From assembly GCA_902787975.1 (NCBI GenBank), contig CADAIP010000009.1, positions 1 to 64,000 of the forward strand: 64,000 nt of DNA. The letters run 5' to 3'. The position numbers and the translations under genes were made by a program. This DNA is from Oscillospiraceae bacterium. Its GTDB lineage: Bacteria > Bacillota > Clostridia > Saccharofermentanales > Saccharofermentanaceae. Shown here piece by piece: positions 26,201-32,825 of the stretch. The notes beneath the pieces were generated by a model. It was given only the letters and a program-made list of their open reading frames with translations, was not told where the DNA came from and made no database searches. How positions within the stretch are numbered: the first letter of the stretch is position 1; the number at the start of each line of letters is the position of its first letter.

Positions 26201-26787
26201 AGAAGGACAATCTGCAGTCTATCACGATCTACCCCAAGGATTTTGAATCCAAGGACCAGATCACACAGATCCTGAAAGACTACAACAAGATGGTCGAAGA
26301 TGCGGGCGAAGAGGACAAGAGCATCGTCTATACGGATATAGTCGGAGCCTTGATGAAGTCTGTCACAAAGATCATTAATACGATCTCATATGTACTCATC
26401 GCCTTTGTCGCTATCTCGCTCGTCGTATCATCGATCATGATCGGTGTCATTACGTATATCAGTGTTCTTGAGAGAAGAAAAGAGATCGGTATTCTCCGTG
26501 CCATGGGTGCATCAAAGCATAATGTCGCACAGGTATTCAATGCCGAGACCATGATCACCGGATTCCTCGCAGGACTTTTCGGTGTAGGTATTTCCCTGTT
26601 CTTGCTGATACCTATCAATGCGCTGATCCATAAGCTCGCCGAGTCTGATGACGTAAGCGCGGTAATGCCGTGGGCAGCTGCGATCGTACTCGTTCTCCTG
26701 AGTATCTTCCTGACATTTGTAGGCGGACTTATCCCGTCGAAGTCAGCTTCAAGACAGGATCCTGTAACAGCTCTGAGAACCGAATAA
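23278..26787 (+). CDS. MacB/FtsX-type ABC transporter, ATPase fused to permease
   Basis: A 1169-residue single-chain half transporter. The ATPase spans 1-225: Walker A GPSGSGKTT (38-46), signature SGGQMQR, Walker B ILLADEP. One membrane segment lies near 265-285, a very large extracytoplasmic region spans about 290-1040, and three C-terminal membrane segments carry the FtsX mark ERRKEIGILRAMGASK. MacB ectodomains are usually near 220 residues, so this one is about three times longer, with acidic and helical insertions. Such proteins act as mechanotransmission exporters or signal for cell-wall enzymes. The ATG has no Shine-Dalgarno site and lies 9 bases after TAGAAT. Confidence 0.88.
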   Translation: MLQIRDIRKEYKTGSLVQKALDGVSLNLRDNEFVAILGPSGSGKTTLLNIIGGLDRYDSGDLIINGVSTKRYKDRDWDSYRNHTIGFVFQSYNLIPHQTVLSNVELALTISGISGKERKRRALEALDKVGLREQAHKKPNQMSGGQMQRVAIARALVNDPKILLADEPTGALDTETSIQVMDLLKEVAKDRLVVMVTHNPELAEDYATRIVRVKDGKIIDDSDAFNPEENADTPKPVHKNLGKASMNFFTSLALSFNNLWTKKTRTILVAFAGSIGIIGIALILSMSNGVNTYIGRIESQTLSQYPLSIESSSISFMSMMMVSTETWEPAGEGEIIEVPSVSQILSTVRTNDLISLKEYFDSGKTNIYELTNGVEYSYGLTPQIYYYEKGTGNYRQVNPNNDFASMGLTSSSIFSSAYSMNVFYELPENESLYINQYDIKAGRWPENSQEAVLVLSNNGAVTDYIVYAFGLRDTEELDSMIRDFSNGIEVVSDQENYTWHYEDFMGATFKVVPAFEFYKYDDKNKIYTDMRNDKAFMKDLLSDAQDLKVVGIVQPKPGEDIWMLDSGIYYGENLVEELRDAADDAEIVQAQLADREVNVLTGERFDEEESDFDMGDLFEIDEDAIQDAFKFDEDKLNFDEEALGDMSGIDLSSALGSAMPNLSEDQISDLLSGVELKVNSDALGQGLSAIYADYLDYASANPATDYANLPDAIAKYIASPEGSAVIREQLVKIIKESGAENIDNNVINAAVQAITQDFTQYAFQRAIEMGINPIEMDQDTRDQLFQEYIETERGQQVIDTQSQIMMNEVIENVDITPEQAQEISKALLDNYSKYATENNLPDPSALEASFKEYMDTDRAKNMITYVVATSFNTDEIMSTIMSNISGITSQMAGQLASGIESAIMMVVERLASNMTTALQNTFEDFGSALTVDEDAFAAAFKFNMGESELQSFMSEMMGNGTSSAEGNLAAFGYCEKDNLQSITIYPKDFESKDQITQILKDYNKMVEDAGEEDKSIVYTDIVGALMKSVTKIINTISYVLIAFVAISLVVSSIMIGVITYISVLERRKEIGILRAMGASKHNVAQVFNAETMITGFLAGLFGVGISLFLLIPINALIHKLAESDDVSAVMPWAAAIVLVLLSIFLTFVGGLIPSKSASRQDPVTALRTE

Positions 26788-26795
26788 AGGGTTAT

Positions 26796-28115
26796 TTAAG
26801 CGAAAAGTTTCTTTGTGCTCTTTCTGCGTGTGTTTGCAGGCTTAGAAGCGTCAGCCTTCTCTTTTTCCTTGCGCAAGATCTCTTCGTGCTTTGCAATGAG
26901 ATAATCGGCAGTTTTCTCTGCGCCCTTGCCGATGTTGCACCATGTCTGTTCACGGGCAAGGTCTCTGCCTTTTGCAAGTTCTTTTGCATCTGAGCCGCTG
27001 ATGCAGTCTTCAACGAGTTTGCCGATATTTCCGAAGTTATCGGGTGTAAGTTTTCTTCCGATCTGGGGAAGGATCTGATATGTCCAGAGTTCTTCTGTAT
27101 CCCATGCGCAGTCATACTGTGACCAGTCGTTGGAAGGTTCCGTATATATGATTGGCTTATTGAATACGAGCGAGAAATCGAAGATAACGCCTGAGAAATC
27201 CGAGATCAGGATATCTGCTTCGTTAAGCACATCAAAGTTATCCGGATCGCGGTTCCACTTGAGTTTGTCTGATTCGGGGAACTGCTTCATGAGGCTGTCG
27301 ATCAGATTTTTTTCTGATGTGAAAGACTGGGGGTGAGGTCTGATTATGACCTTGTAGCCTGTCTTGATGAGGTTCTCGATAAATGAAGCACCGTAAGCCG
27401 TGAGGATACCGTTGTTGCCCCATGAAGGTGCGAGAAGAATGGTCTTCTCCTTGCCTGCATTGTCAGCTGTTTTCGCATTGTCGAGGCGTTCCTTCATCTT
27501 ATCAAGATAAGGGATACCCGTAAGAACGACTTCCTTCTCAGGAATGGAACGCATGGCTTCGAGTCTTCTGATCTCTTCTTTCTGATACATTCCGGATACA
27601 AGAACCGCATCGTAGAAATCCAGGCCGAACATCTTATATGTTGTAATGTCGTTCGGCATGTGAGGGATATGGACATAGTAAGATGCGCCCTTGGATCTCT
27701 TCCACTGGAAGACGTCAAGGCTCGGAGTGGTAGAGAGGACGAGGTCTGCCTTGATGAAGTTCATCTTGGAGATACCCTTGTTGCCCTCACCGATAAATTC
27801 GGAATGAACATGCTTATAGTCTGCTTTAAGGGCCGGATCGTCAGGACTTGCCGTCAGATAGTGGATGTCCTTGCCGCGCTTTTCGAACTCATCCAGAACA
27901 GGTTTGAAGACGTTCCAGTATCTCTTGCCTTCAGAGAAGATGCAGATCGGGAGACGGTCGCCTTCGGAATTCTTGCCTCTTCCGCCGAGGAAGAAGAATT
28001 TGAGCTTGATGATGAGGGCATGACCTGCAAAGATAAGCACGCCTGCTATTCCGATGATGATCGAAAAGAGCATGCTTCCTGTGCCGGGGTCGATATATAA
28101 AAGCTTATCTATCAT
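26796..28115 (-). CDS. CDP-glycerol glycerophosphotransferase family protein
   Basis: A 439-residue membrane-associated enzyme. One N-terminal membrane segment (about 14-38) is followed by a GT-B-like domain. Family features include HIPHMPNDIT, a central LLAPSWG, RPHPQS and SDFSGVIFDFSLVFNKPIIY near the C terminus. Members polymerise or prime glycerol-phosphate chains of teichoic-type polymers from CDP-glycerol. GGAGGG precedes the ATG. It follows the YidC-like/sulfatase fusion gene by 14 bases, so both are probably co-transcribed for the same envelope polymer. The convergent ABC gene ends 8 bases away, with no terminator visible between. Confidence 0.88.
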   Translation of the reverse strand: MIDKLLYIDPGTGSMLFSIIIGIAGVLIFAGHALIIKLKFFFLGGRGKNSEGDRLPICIFSEGKRYWNVFKPVLDEFEKRGKDIHYLTASPDDPALKADYKHVHSEFIGEGNKGISKMNFIKADLVLSTTPSLDVFQWKRSKGASYYVHIPHMPNDITTYKMFGLDFYDAVLVSGMYQKEEIRRLEAMRSIPEKEVVLTGIPYLDKMKERLDNAKTADNAGKEKTILLAPSWGNNGILTAYGASFIENLIKTGYKVIIRPHPQSFTSEKNLIDSLMKQFPESDKLKWNRDPDNFDVLNEADILISDFSGVIFDFSLVFNKPIIYTEPSNDWSQYDCAWDTEELWTYQILPQIGRKLTPDNFGNIGKLVEDCISGSDAKELAKGRDLAREQTWCNIGKGAEKTADYLIAKHEEILRKEKEKADASKPANTRRKSTKKLFA

Positions 28116-28129
28116 TTATCTGCCCTCCG

Positions 28130-30757
28130 TCAGGTAGGATCACCGGGGTACAATGCCCAGTTATCCGTATCGTAAATGCTGTCATGAACCGTGAACCAGC
28201 GGCGGTCAGGTTCAATAAGCTGTGTTCCATTATTTTCGAGTACGCTTCCGCTGTTGGAGATGTAGATGTACAGCTCCCCGTTTTTAGGATCCATATTTAT
28301 CGGATTGTGCGTGAAAGGATTTTCGGGTGAATCCACAATGCCCTGGAGTGCAAGTGAAGGCGTGTCGGCATTGGTCATGAAATCGTAGTTAACCGTAAAT
28401 CCCGTAGCATCAAAGTCCTTTACAAGAAGTGTAGGATTGAGCTGCTCTGCGTCGTACTCCAGATCCGTAAGAACGAGATCGTCAAACTGATAGAATGCAT
28501 ATCCGTGATCGGCTACGATGATTATCCTCGTATTGTCATAGAGGTCATTTGCCCTAAGATAGTCAAACCACTGACCGAGAATAATGCATGCGGACATTGT
28601 GCACTGGTAACTTGCGTAAGATACGTAGTTTTCCATGTGCATCGTTCTTCCGTCTATAGTGAAACGGTCCTGATGAGCCAGATCGTACTCTGTGTTGTCT
28701 ACGACAACTGAAGGTTCATATGAAGGTTCTGACAGGAGGCTGATGTCGTGTGTTGTGTTATTTGAGAACATAAAGAAACAGTTCTCTGCACTGTCATCGA
28801 CGTAGACGATATCATCCAATGCTTCGAGAACGAGTCTTGATCCGAGATAGCCTTCATCAAGGCCTGTCTGCGTATGTGCCGGATCGTTAATGACAGAGAT
28901 GTTTCCGCTTCCATAGGTGTAAAGGTCGAGGTTATCGTACGTACCGTTGGTGTATACCAGAGGCTGCAAAAGGTAAGGAAGCGTCTTCATGATGCCGTAG
29001 CAGAAAAGGTTACGGTTGAGACGGAGATCGTATTCCTCACCAAGTTCCAGAAGGACCGGATTATCATTTGCAAGCACACCTGTCATGTTGAAGGCATTTA
29101 TCTTGTCATTATCATCGTAGATGCTTACATCGGAGAGCCACTCGTAATTTGCATACGGCGGGTCACCAACCGATACCTTCCATCCGTTGTCTGCGAAGAT
29201 GGTAGGGAGGACTTTTAGAGCCTCGTTATGCTTGTCAACAAGGAGTTCATCTGCTCTCTTGTTGAGGTTGGCAGGAGAATATTCGTAACCGCCGAAAAGT
29301 GAAGGGGCGGCATTATTCGTGCTGTGACCAAGAGATATCGTGTTGGGGTAATAAGTGAATCCGTCGAACTGTTCTACGAGTTCAGGACGCTCGTTCATGA
29401 TATAAGGGATATATCCGCTTATCATACGGTCGAGCATGATCACTACAACGTTTTTGCCTGTCTTCGTCATGGGGATGGCCACCTCTTCAGCGGTGTTGCC
29501 GTAGCTGTAGTTGTGTCCTGAAGTGATCGCAAGGCTCATGAAAACATTGATGCTTGAGATGGCAATTACGCCTGCAAGAGCGGCACTCAGAATGAGCGTT
29601 TTGTATTTCTTTATCTTGATGAACAGCAATGCAACGACAGCGAGAATGGCTATGTCTGCGAGAAGGTTTAATGCTATATCCTTCAGCTCAAAACGCATCT
29701 GGTAATCGTAGATCAGTTTCTTGGAAAGATATCCGAAGTTCTTGTTAAAAAGTACATAGTTGACGATGCTTACAAAAGCGAGGCCCGGCATGATTCCTTC
29801 AAGATATCTGGTGAACCTGCTTTTTGTGAGCACGATGAAAAGAGGGAGCCAGATCATGAACGTTCCCGCTGCGGTAAGTGCGCTGCTCAGGATGTAAAGG
29901 ACCGGATTGCAGGGATTAACACCGAAAGGCTTAATGAGCTCTGTCGGGTTTTCCGCAATAACATCGGAAGGGATCATGATACCCGTCAGCACTGTAAGGA
30001 CCGCACATGAGATCATGATGATGGCAAAACCCTTCTTATCCAGAGCAAGAGAATCTTTTTTGAGCTTTGATTCCGGCTTGGGCTTCTGCAATTTGGTAAC
30101 GATGTTTTTACCGAGTGAGAATACGTTGTTGAGTGTCCAGTAGAAAACAAGTCCTGAAGGGGAATTGTAGAGTAATACGAGGAACACAAGCGCTATTACG
30201 ATCAGTTTGATCTTGTCCTTGATCATGCCCTTTTCCGTGTAGATGAAACCTGCAACGATATTGATCACGGTCATGAGGATAGGGAGGACATTGATGCTTA
30301 ATGCCCCTATCGTGATAAGTGCGTCGGGTGCACTGAGATCTGCAATGGGGCCTAAGGAAACACCCTGAAGGACCTTTAATCCGGACAGGAAACTGTAGGC
30401 TGCCATGAAGAAAGGAATCTGCAGAAAGAGTGATACAGATTCCTTGAATACGGCAGTTGTCTTGTAGTTGTTTTCGCGGTAGTAAGCCTGGAGCATCATT
30501 ACGCGTTCATCGCCCCTGAATGCTGCTTTGATCTTGTCGACCCAGGGTTTCATGCTCTTTTTCTTTTCGAGCTGTTCTTTTTCGAGCTTGTCGGCGCGTC
30601 TGTAAAGCGGCAAAACGAGTAAGTTGATTACAAGGCTGATGACCACAATTGAGATACCGACGTTGCCGGTAAATCTATAGGCATAGAAGAACACAACTTC
30701 GAAAAGAAGTTTCAACGGCTCAATAAATAGACAAAATAAATAATCAAGAAAAGACAT
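28130..30757 (-). CDS. YidC/Oxa1-like domain fused to LtaS-like sulfatase domain
   Basis: An 875-residue protein with two parts. Residues 1-225 match the YidC/Oxa1 insertase fold (first segments, charged hairpin from about 52-100, then four segments). Residues 240-410 add about six more membrane segments. Residues 435-875 are an alkaline-phosphatase-superfamily domain, with metal ligand Asp443 in IMLDRM, a probable Ser/Thr nucleophile near 479-480 and a later ADHG motif. LtaS-like enzymes transfer glycerol phosphate outside the cell. The YidC groove Arg after segment 1 appears to be Asn45, so insertase activity is doubtful. No Shine-Dalgarno site precedes the ATG; see promoter 30768-30796. 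Confidence 0.85.
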   Translation of the reverse strand: MSFLDYLFCLFIEPLKLLFEVVFFYAYRFTGNVGISIVVISLVINLLVLPLYRRADKLEKEQLEKKKSMKPWVDKIKAAFRGDERVMMLQAYYRENNYKTTAVFKESVSLFLQIPFFMAAYSFLSGLKVLQGVSLGPIADLSAPDALITIGALSINVLPILMTVINIVAGFIYTEKGMIKDKIKLIVIALVFLVLLYNSPSGLVFYWTLNNVFSLGKNIVTKLQKPKPESKLKKDSLALDKKGFAIIMISCAVLTVLTGIMIPSDVIAENPTELIKPFGVNPCNPVLYILSSALTAAGTFMIWLPLFIVLTKSRFTRYLEGIMPGLAFVSIVNYVLFNKNFGYLSKKLIYDYQMRFELKDIALNLLADIAILAVVALLFIKIKKYKTLILSAALAGVIAISSINVFMSLAITSGHNYSYGNTAEEVAIPMTKTGKNVVVIMLDRMISGYIPYIMNERPELVEQFDGFTYYPNTISLGHSTNNAAPSLFGGYEYSPANLNKRADELLVDKHNEALKVLPTIFADNGWKVSVGDPPYANYEWLSDVSIYDDNDKINAFNMTGVLANDNPVLLELGEEYDLRLNRNLFCYGIMKTLPYLLQPLVYTNGTYDNLDLYTYGSGNISVINDPAHTQTGLDEGYLGSRLVLEALDDIVYVDDSAENCFFMFSNNTTHDISLLSEPSYEPSVVVDNTEYDLAHQDRFTIDGRTMHMENYVSYASYQCTMSACIILGQWFDYLRANDLYDNTRIIIVADHGYAFYQFDDLVLTDLEYDAEQLNPTLLVKDFDATGFTVNYDFMTNADTPSLALQGIVDSPENPFTHNPINMDPKNGELYIYISNSGSVLENNGTQLIEPDRRWFTVHDSIYDTDNWALYPGDPT

Positions 30758-30767
30758 AATCGTCTAA

Positions 30768-30796
30768 ATTATAAGAACAATCTTCCGTTACCGCAA
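30768..30796 (-). promoter_or_regulatory. Promoter of YidC-like/sulfatase gene, near-leaderless
   Basis: On the minus strand, TTGCGG (30796-30791), 17 bases, TATAAT (30773-30768). Only 10 bases separate the -10 from the ATG at 30757, so the 5' untranslated region would be about 3 bases. Confidence 0.7.
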
Positions 30797-30928
30797 GCAA
30801 ACTTGATATTCACGGAAAAAGATAGTCAAAATTCATTTATTATTCACCCAAAAACCAACCCGATTACTCTATAATATGTTTATGTCTCCGCAAGGAAGAT
30901 GCTTTCATCAGAAGAAAGGGGGATAACT

Positions 30929-32143
30929 ATGAACGGCAAAGCCATGTACAACCTGACTTACGGACTCTTTGTTCTGACGGCAAAAGACGGCGCCAAGGAT
31001 AACGGCTGTATCGTTAACACAGTATCGCAGGTTACGACCGAACCAAACAGAATATGCGTCGCGGTCAACAAGCTGAATTTCACGCACGACATGATCCATA
31101 AGACCGGCGAGTTCAATGTCTCGATCCTGACCGAAGGTTCGAAGTTTGAGACTTACAAGCACTTCGGATTCCAGAGCGGCAAGGACATCGACAAGATGGA
31201 AGCAATCGATTTCAAGCGCGCTGCCAACGGCATAGCATACATCGCGAATGAGACGAATGCTTTTATCTCGGCAAAGGTGGTAAGCGAGACTGACCTGGGC
31301 ACTCATACACTGTTCCTGGCAGACGTTACGGACGGTGAGGTCTTATCAGACGATCCTTCAGTCACTTATGCGTTCTACCAGAAATACATAAAGAAGAAAC
31401 CCGGCCAGGACAATGCTTCAGCACCGGCAAAGAAAGGCTTTATCTGTACCGTTTGCGGATACATCTACGAAGGCGACGAATTACCTTCGGATTTTATCTG
31501 CCCGTGGTGCAAGCATGACGCCAGTTATTTCATCCCCACAGGCGACACACCCGCCAAAGAATCAGTGAAAGAAACAAAAACAACCAATACACAGGAGGAA
31601 TCAAAAATGAGCAAGTACGCAGGCACACAGACAGAGAAGAACCTTCAGGCTGCATTCGCAGGCGAGTCCCAGGCAAGAAATAAGTACACCTATTTCGCAT
31701 CCAAGGCTAAGAAGGAAGGCTACGAGCAGATCGCAGCTCTCTTCCTCAAGACAGCTGATAACGAGAAGGAGCACGCTAAGATGTGGTTCAAGGAGCTCGA
31801 GGGCATCGGCACAACAGCAGAGAACCTCGCAGCAGCTGCAGACGGCGAGAACTACGAGTGGACAGACATGTACGAAGATTTCGCTAAGACTGCTGAAGCA
31901 GAGGGCTTCCCGGCACTCGCAGCTAAGTTCAGAATGGTCGGCGCTATCGAGAAGCATCACGAAGAGAGATACAGAGCTCTCCTTAAGAACGTTGAGGCTC
32001 AGGAAGTATTCAAGAAGAGCGAAGTTAAGGTTTGGGAGTGCAGAAACTGCGGTCACATCGTAGTTGGCGAGAAGGCACCCGAGATGTGCCCCGTTTGCGC
32101 TCATCCTCAGTCTTACTTCGAGGTCAACGCAGAGAATTACTGA
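30929..32143 (+). CDS. Flavin reductase-rubredoxin-rubrerythrin fusion
   Basis: A 404-residue cytoplasmic redox protein. Residues 1-160 are an FMN-binding split-barrel flavin reductase. Residues about 168-205 are rubredoxin ([10 protein letters not shown]...CPWC). Residues 227-404 are a complete rubrerythrin with diiron helices ([12 protein letters not shown]) and a C-terminal rubredoxin-like site (CRNC...CPVC). The first two parts equal the high-molecular-weight rubredoxin of acetogens, which feeds electrons to oxygen- and peroxide-reducing enzymes. Rubrerythrin reduces peroxide, so the fusion joins donor and acceptor. GGGGG precedes this ATG. An internal AGGAGG and ATG at 31607 could also yield free rubrerythrin. 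Confidence 0.93.
   Translation: MNGKAMYNLTYGLFVLTAKDGAKDNGCIVNTVSQVTTEPNRICVAVNKLNFTHDMIHKTGEFNVSILTEGSKFETYKHFGFQSGKDIDKMEAIDFKRAANGIAYIANETNAFISAKVVSETDLGTHTLFLADVTDGEVLSDDPSVTYAFYQKYIKKKPGQDNASAPAKKGFICTVCGYIYEGDELPSDFICPWCKHDASYFIPTGDTPAKESVKETKTTNTQEESKMSKYAGTQTEKNLQAAFAGESQARNKYTYFASKAKKEGYEQIAALFLKTADNEKEHAKMWFKELEGIGTTAENLAAAADGENYEWTDMYEDFAKTAEAEGFPALAAKFRMVGAIEKHHEERYRALLKNVEAQEVFKKSEVKVWECRNCGHIVVGEKAPEMCPVCAHPQSYFEVNAENY
31593..31609 (+). promoter_or_regulatory. Internal Shine-Dalgarno site and start codon within fusion gene
   Basis: AGGAGG (31593-31598), 8 bases, ATG (31607-31609), in frame inside the fusion gene, exactly where a canonical rubrerythrin ([14 protein letters not shown]) begins. 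It could drive internal initiation of a 178-residue rubrerythrin, or be a relic of two separate genes. Confidence 0.75.
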
Positions 32144-32174
32144 TATCTGCTCTTTAGTTAGTGTGATTTATTTG

Positions 32175-32207
32175 GGAATGCCTCAGAGTTCTGGGGCATT
32201 CCTTTTT
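32175..32207 (+). terminator. Intrinsic terminator
   Basis: A 12-bp stem, GGAATGCCTCAG/CTGGGGCATTCC, 4-base loop and five T. It ends the rubrerythrin fusion transcript before the palindrome array. Confidence 0.93.
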
Positions 32208-32266
32208 ATTTGTTAAGGAATCAGGCAGCGCCAGACTTATGCCTGTATTATTTCGAGGTGTGTAAA

Positions 32267-32787
32267 TTACGTACCTATTTGAAGAAAAGTCGTTTTAGGT
32301 ACGTAAAATTTGTGAGTATCGCTTTGAAATTACGTACCTATTTGTGAAAAAGCCTTCTCAGGTACGTAATTTTTCTCTTGATTACGCGTTTTCGAAGTGT
32401 TTGAAGCTTCATTTTACGTACCTAAAAACGAAAAACAGCTTTCAGGTACGTAAATCCTGTGAGTATCGCTTTGAAATTACGTACCTATTTCGAAAAAATG
32501 CTCTTTAGGTACGTAAACGGGAACTGCATTACTTACTAGAATCGAAAAACTCGATTTTGGTAAGTAAAATTTGGGCCAAAAAGCACTCGTGAGAGAATAG
32601 TTTACTTACCAGAATCAGAAAATCGATTTTTAGTAAGTAAAATTCTGAAAACCCTGACCCCAAAAGAGCACAATTTACTTACCAAAAATGAAAAACTTAA
32701 ATCTGGTAAGTAAAATCTCAAAAAGCAACACCGGGAAAGCAGATATTTTACTTACCAAAATCCAAAAATTCATTTTCAGTAAGTAAT
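32267..32787. repeat. Tandem palindrome array, locus 2
   Basis: Four 40-bp TTACGTACCT/AGGTACGTAA units at 32267-32306, 32330-32369, 32414-32453 and 32477-32516 (steps 63, 84, 63), then four 41-bp TTTACTTAC/GTAAGTAAA units at 32528-32568, 32601-32641, 32674-32714 and 32747-32787 (steps 73, 73, 73). Spacers after units 1 and 3 are near-identical (TGTGAGTATCGCTTTGAAA). The order of the two arm families is the same as at 1-370. The array fills the gap between a plus-strand terminator (32175-32207) and a minus-strand terminator (32791-32820). Confidence 0.97.
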
Positions 32788-32790
32788 TAG

Positions 32791-32820
32791 AAAAAGGTTG
32801 CCTTTAGAAAAGACAACCTT
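32791..32820 (-). terminator. Intrinsic terminator of phosphorelay operon
   Basis: On the minus strand AAGGTTGTC, loop, GGCAACCTT, then TTT (9-bp stem with one G-U pair). It sits between the stop at 32826 and the last palindrome of the array. Confidence 0.85.
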
Positions 32821-32825
32821 CAACA

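Noticed and set aside
32267..32787. CRISPR array
   Set aside because: Repeats are palindromes of two families with varied sequence, and the spacers are short and partly conserved rather than unique. No cas genes are nearby.
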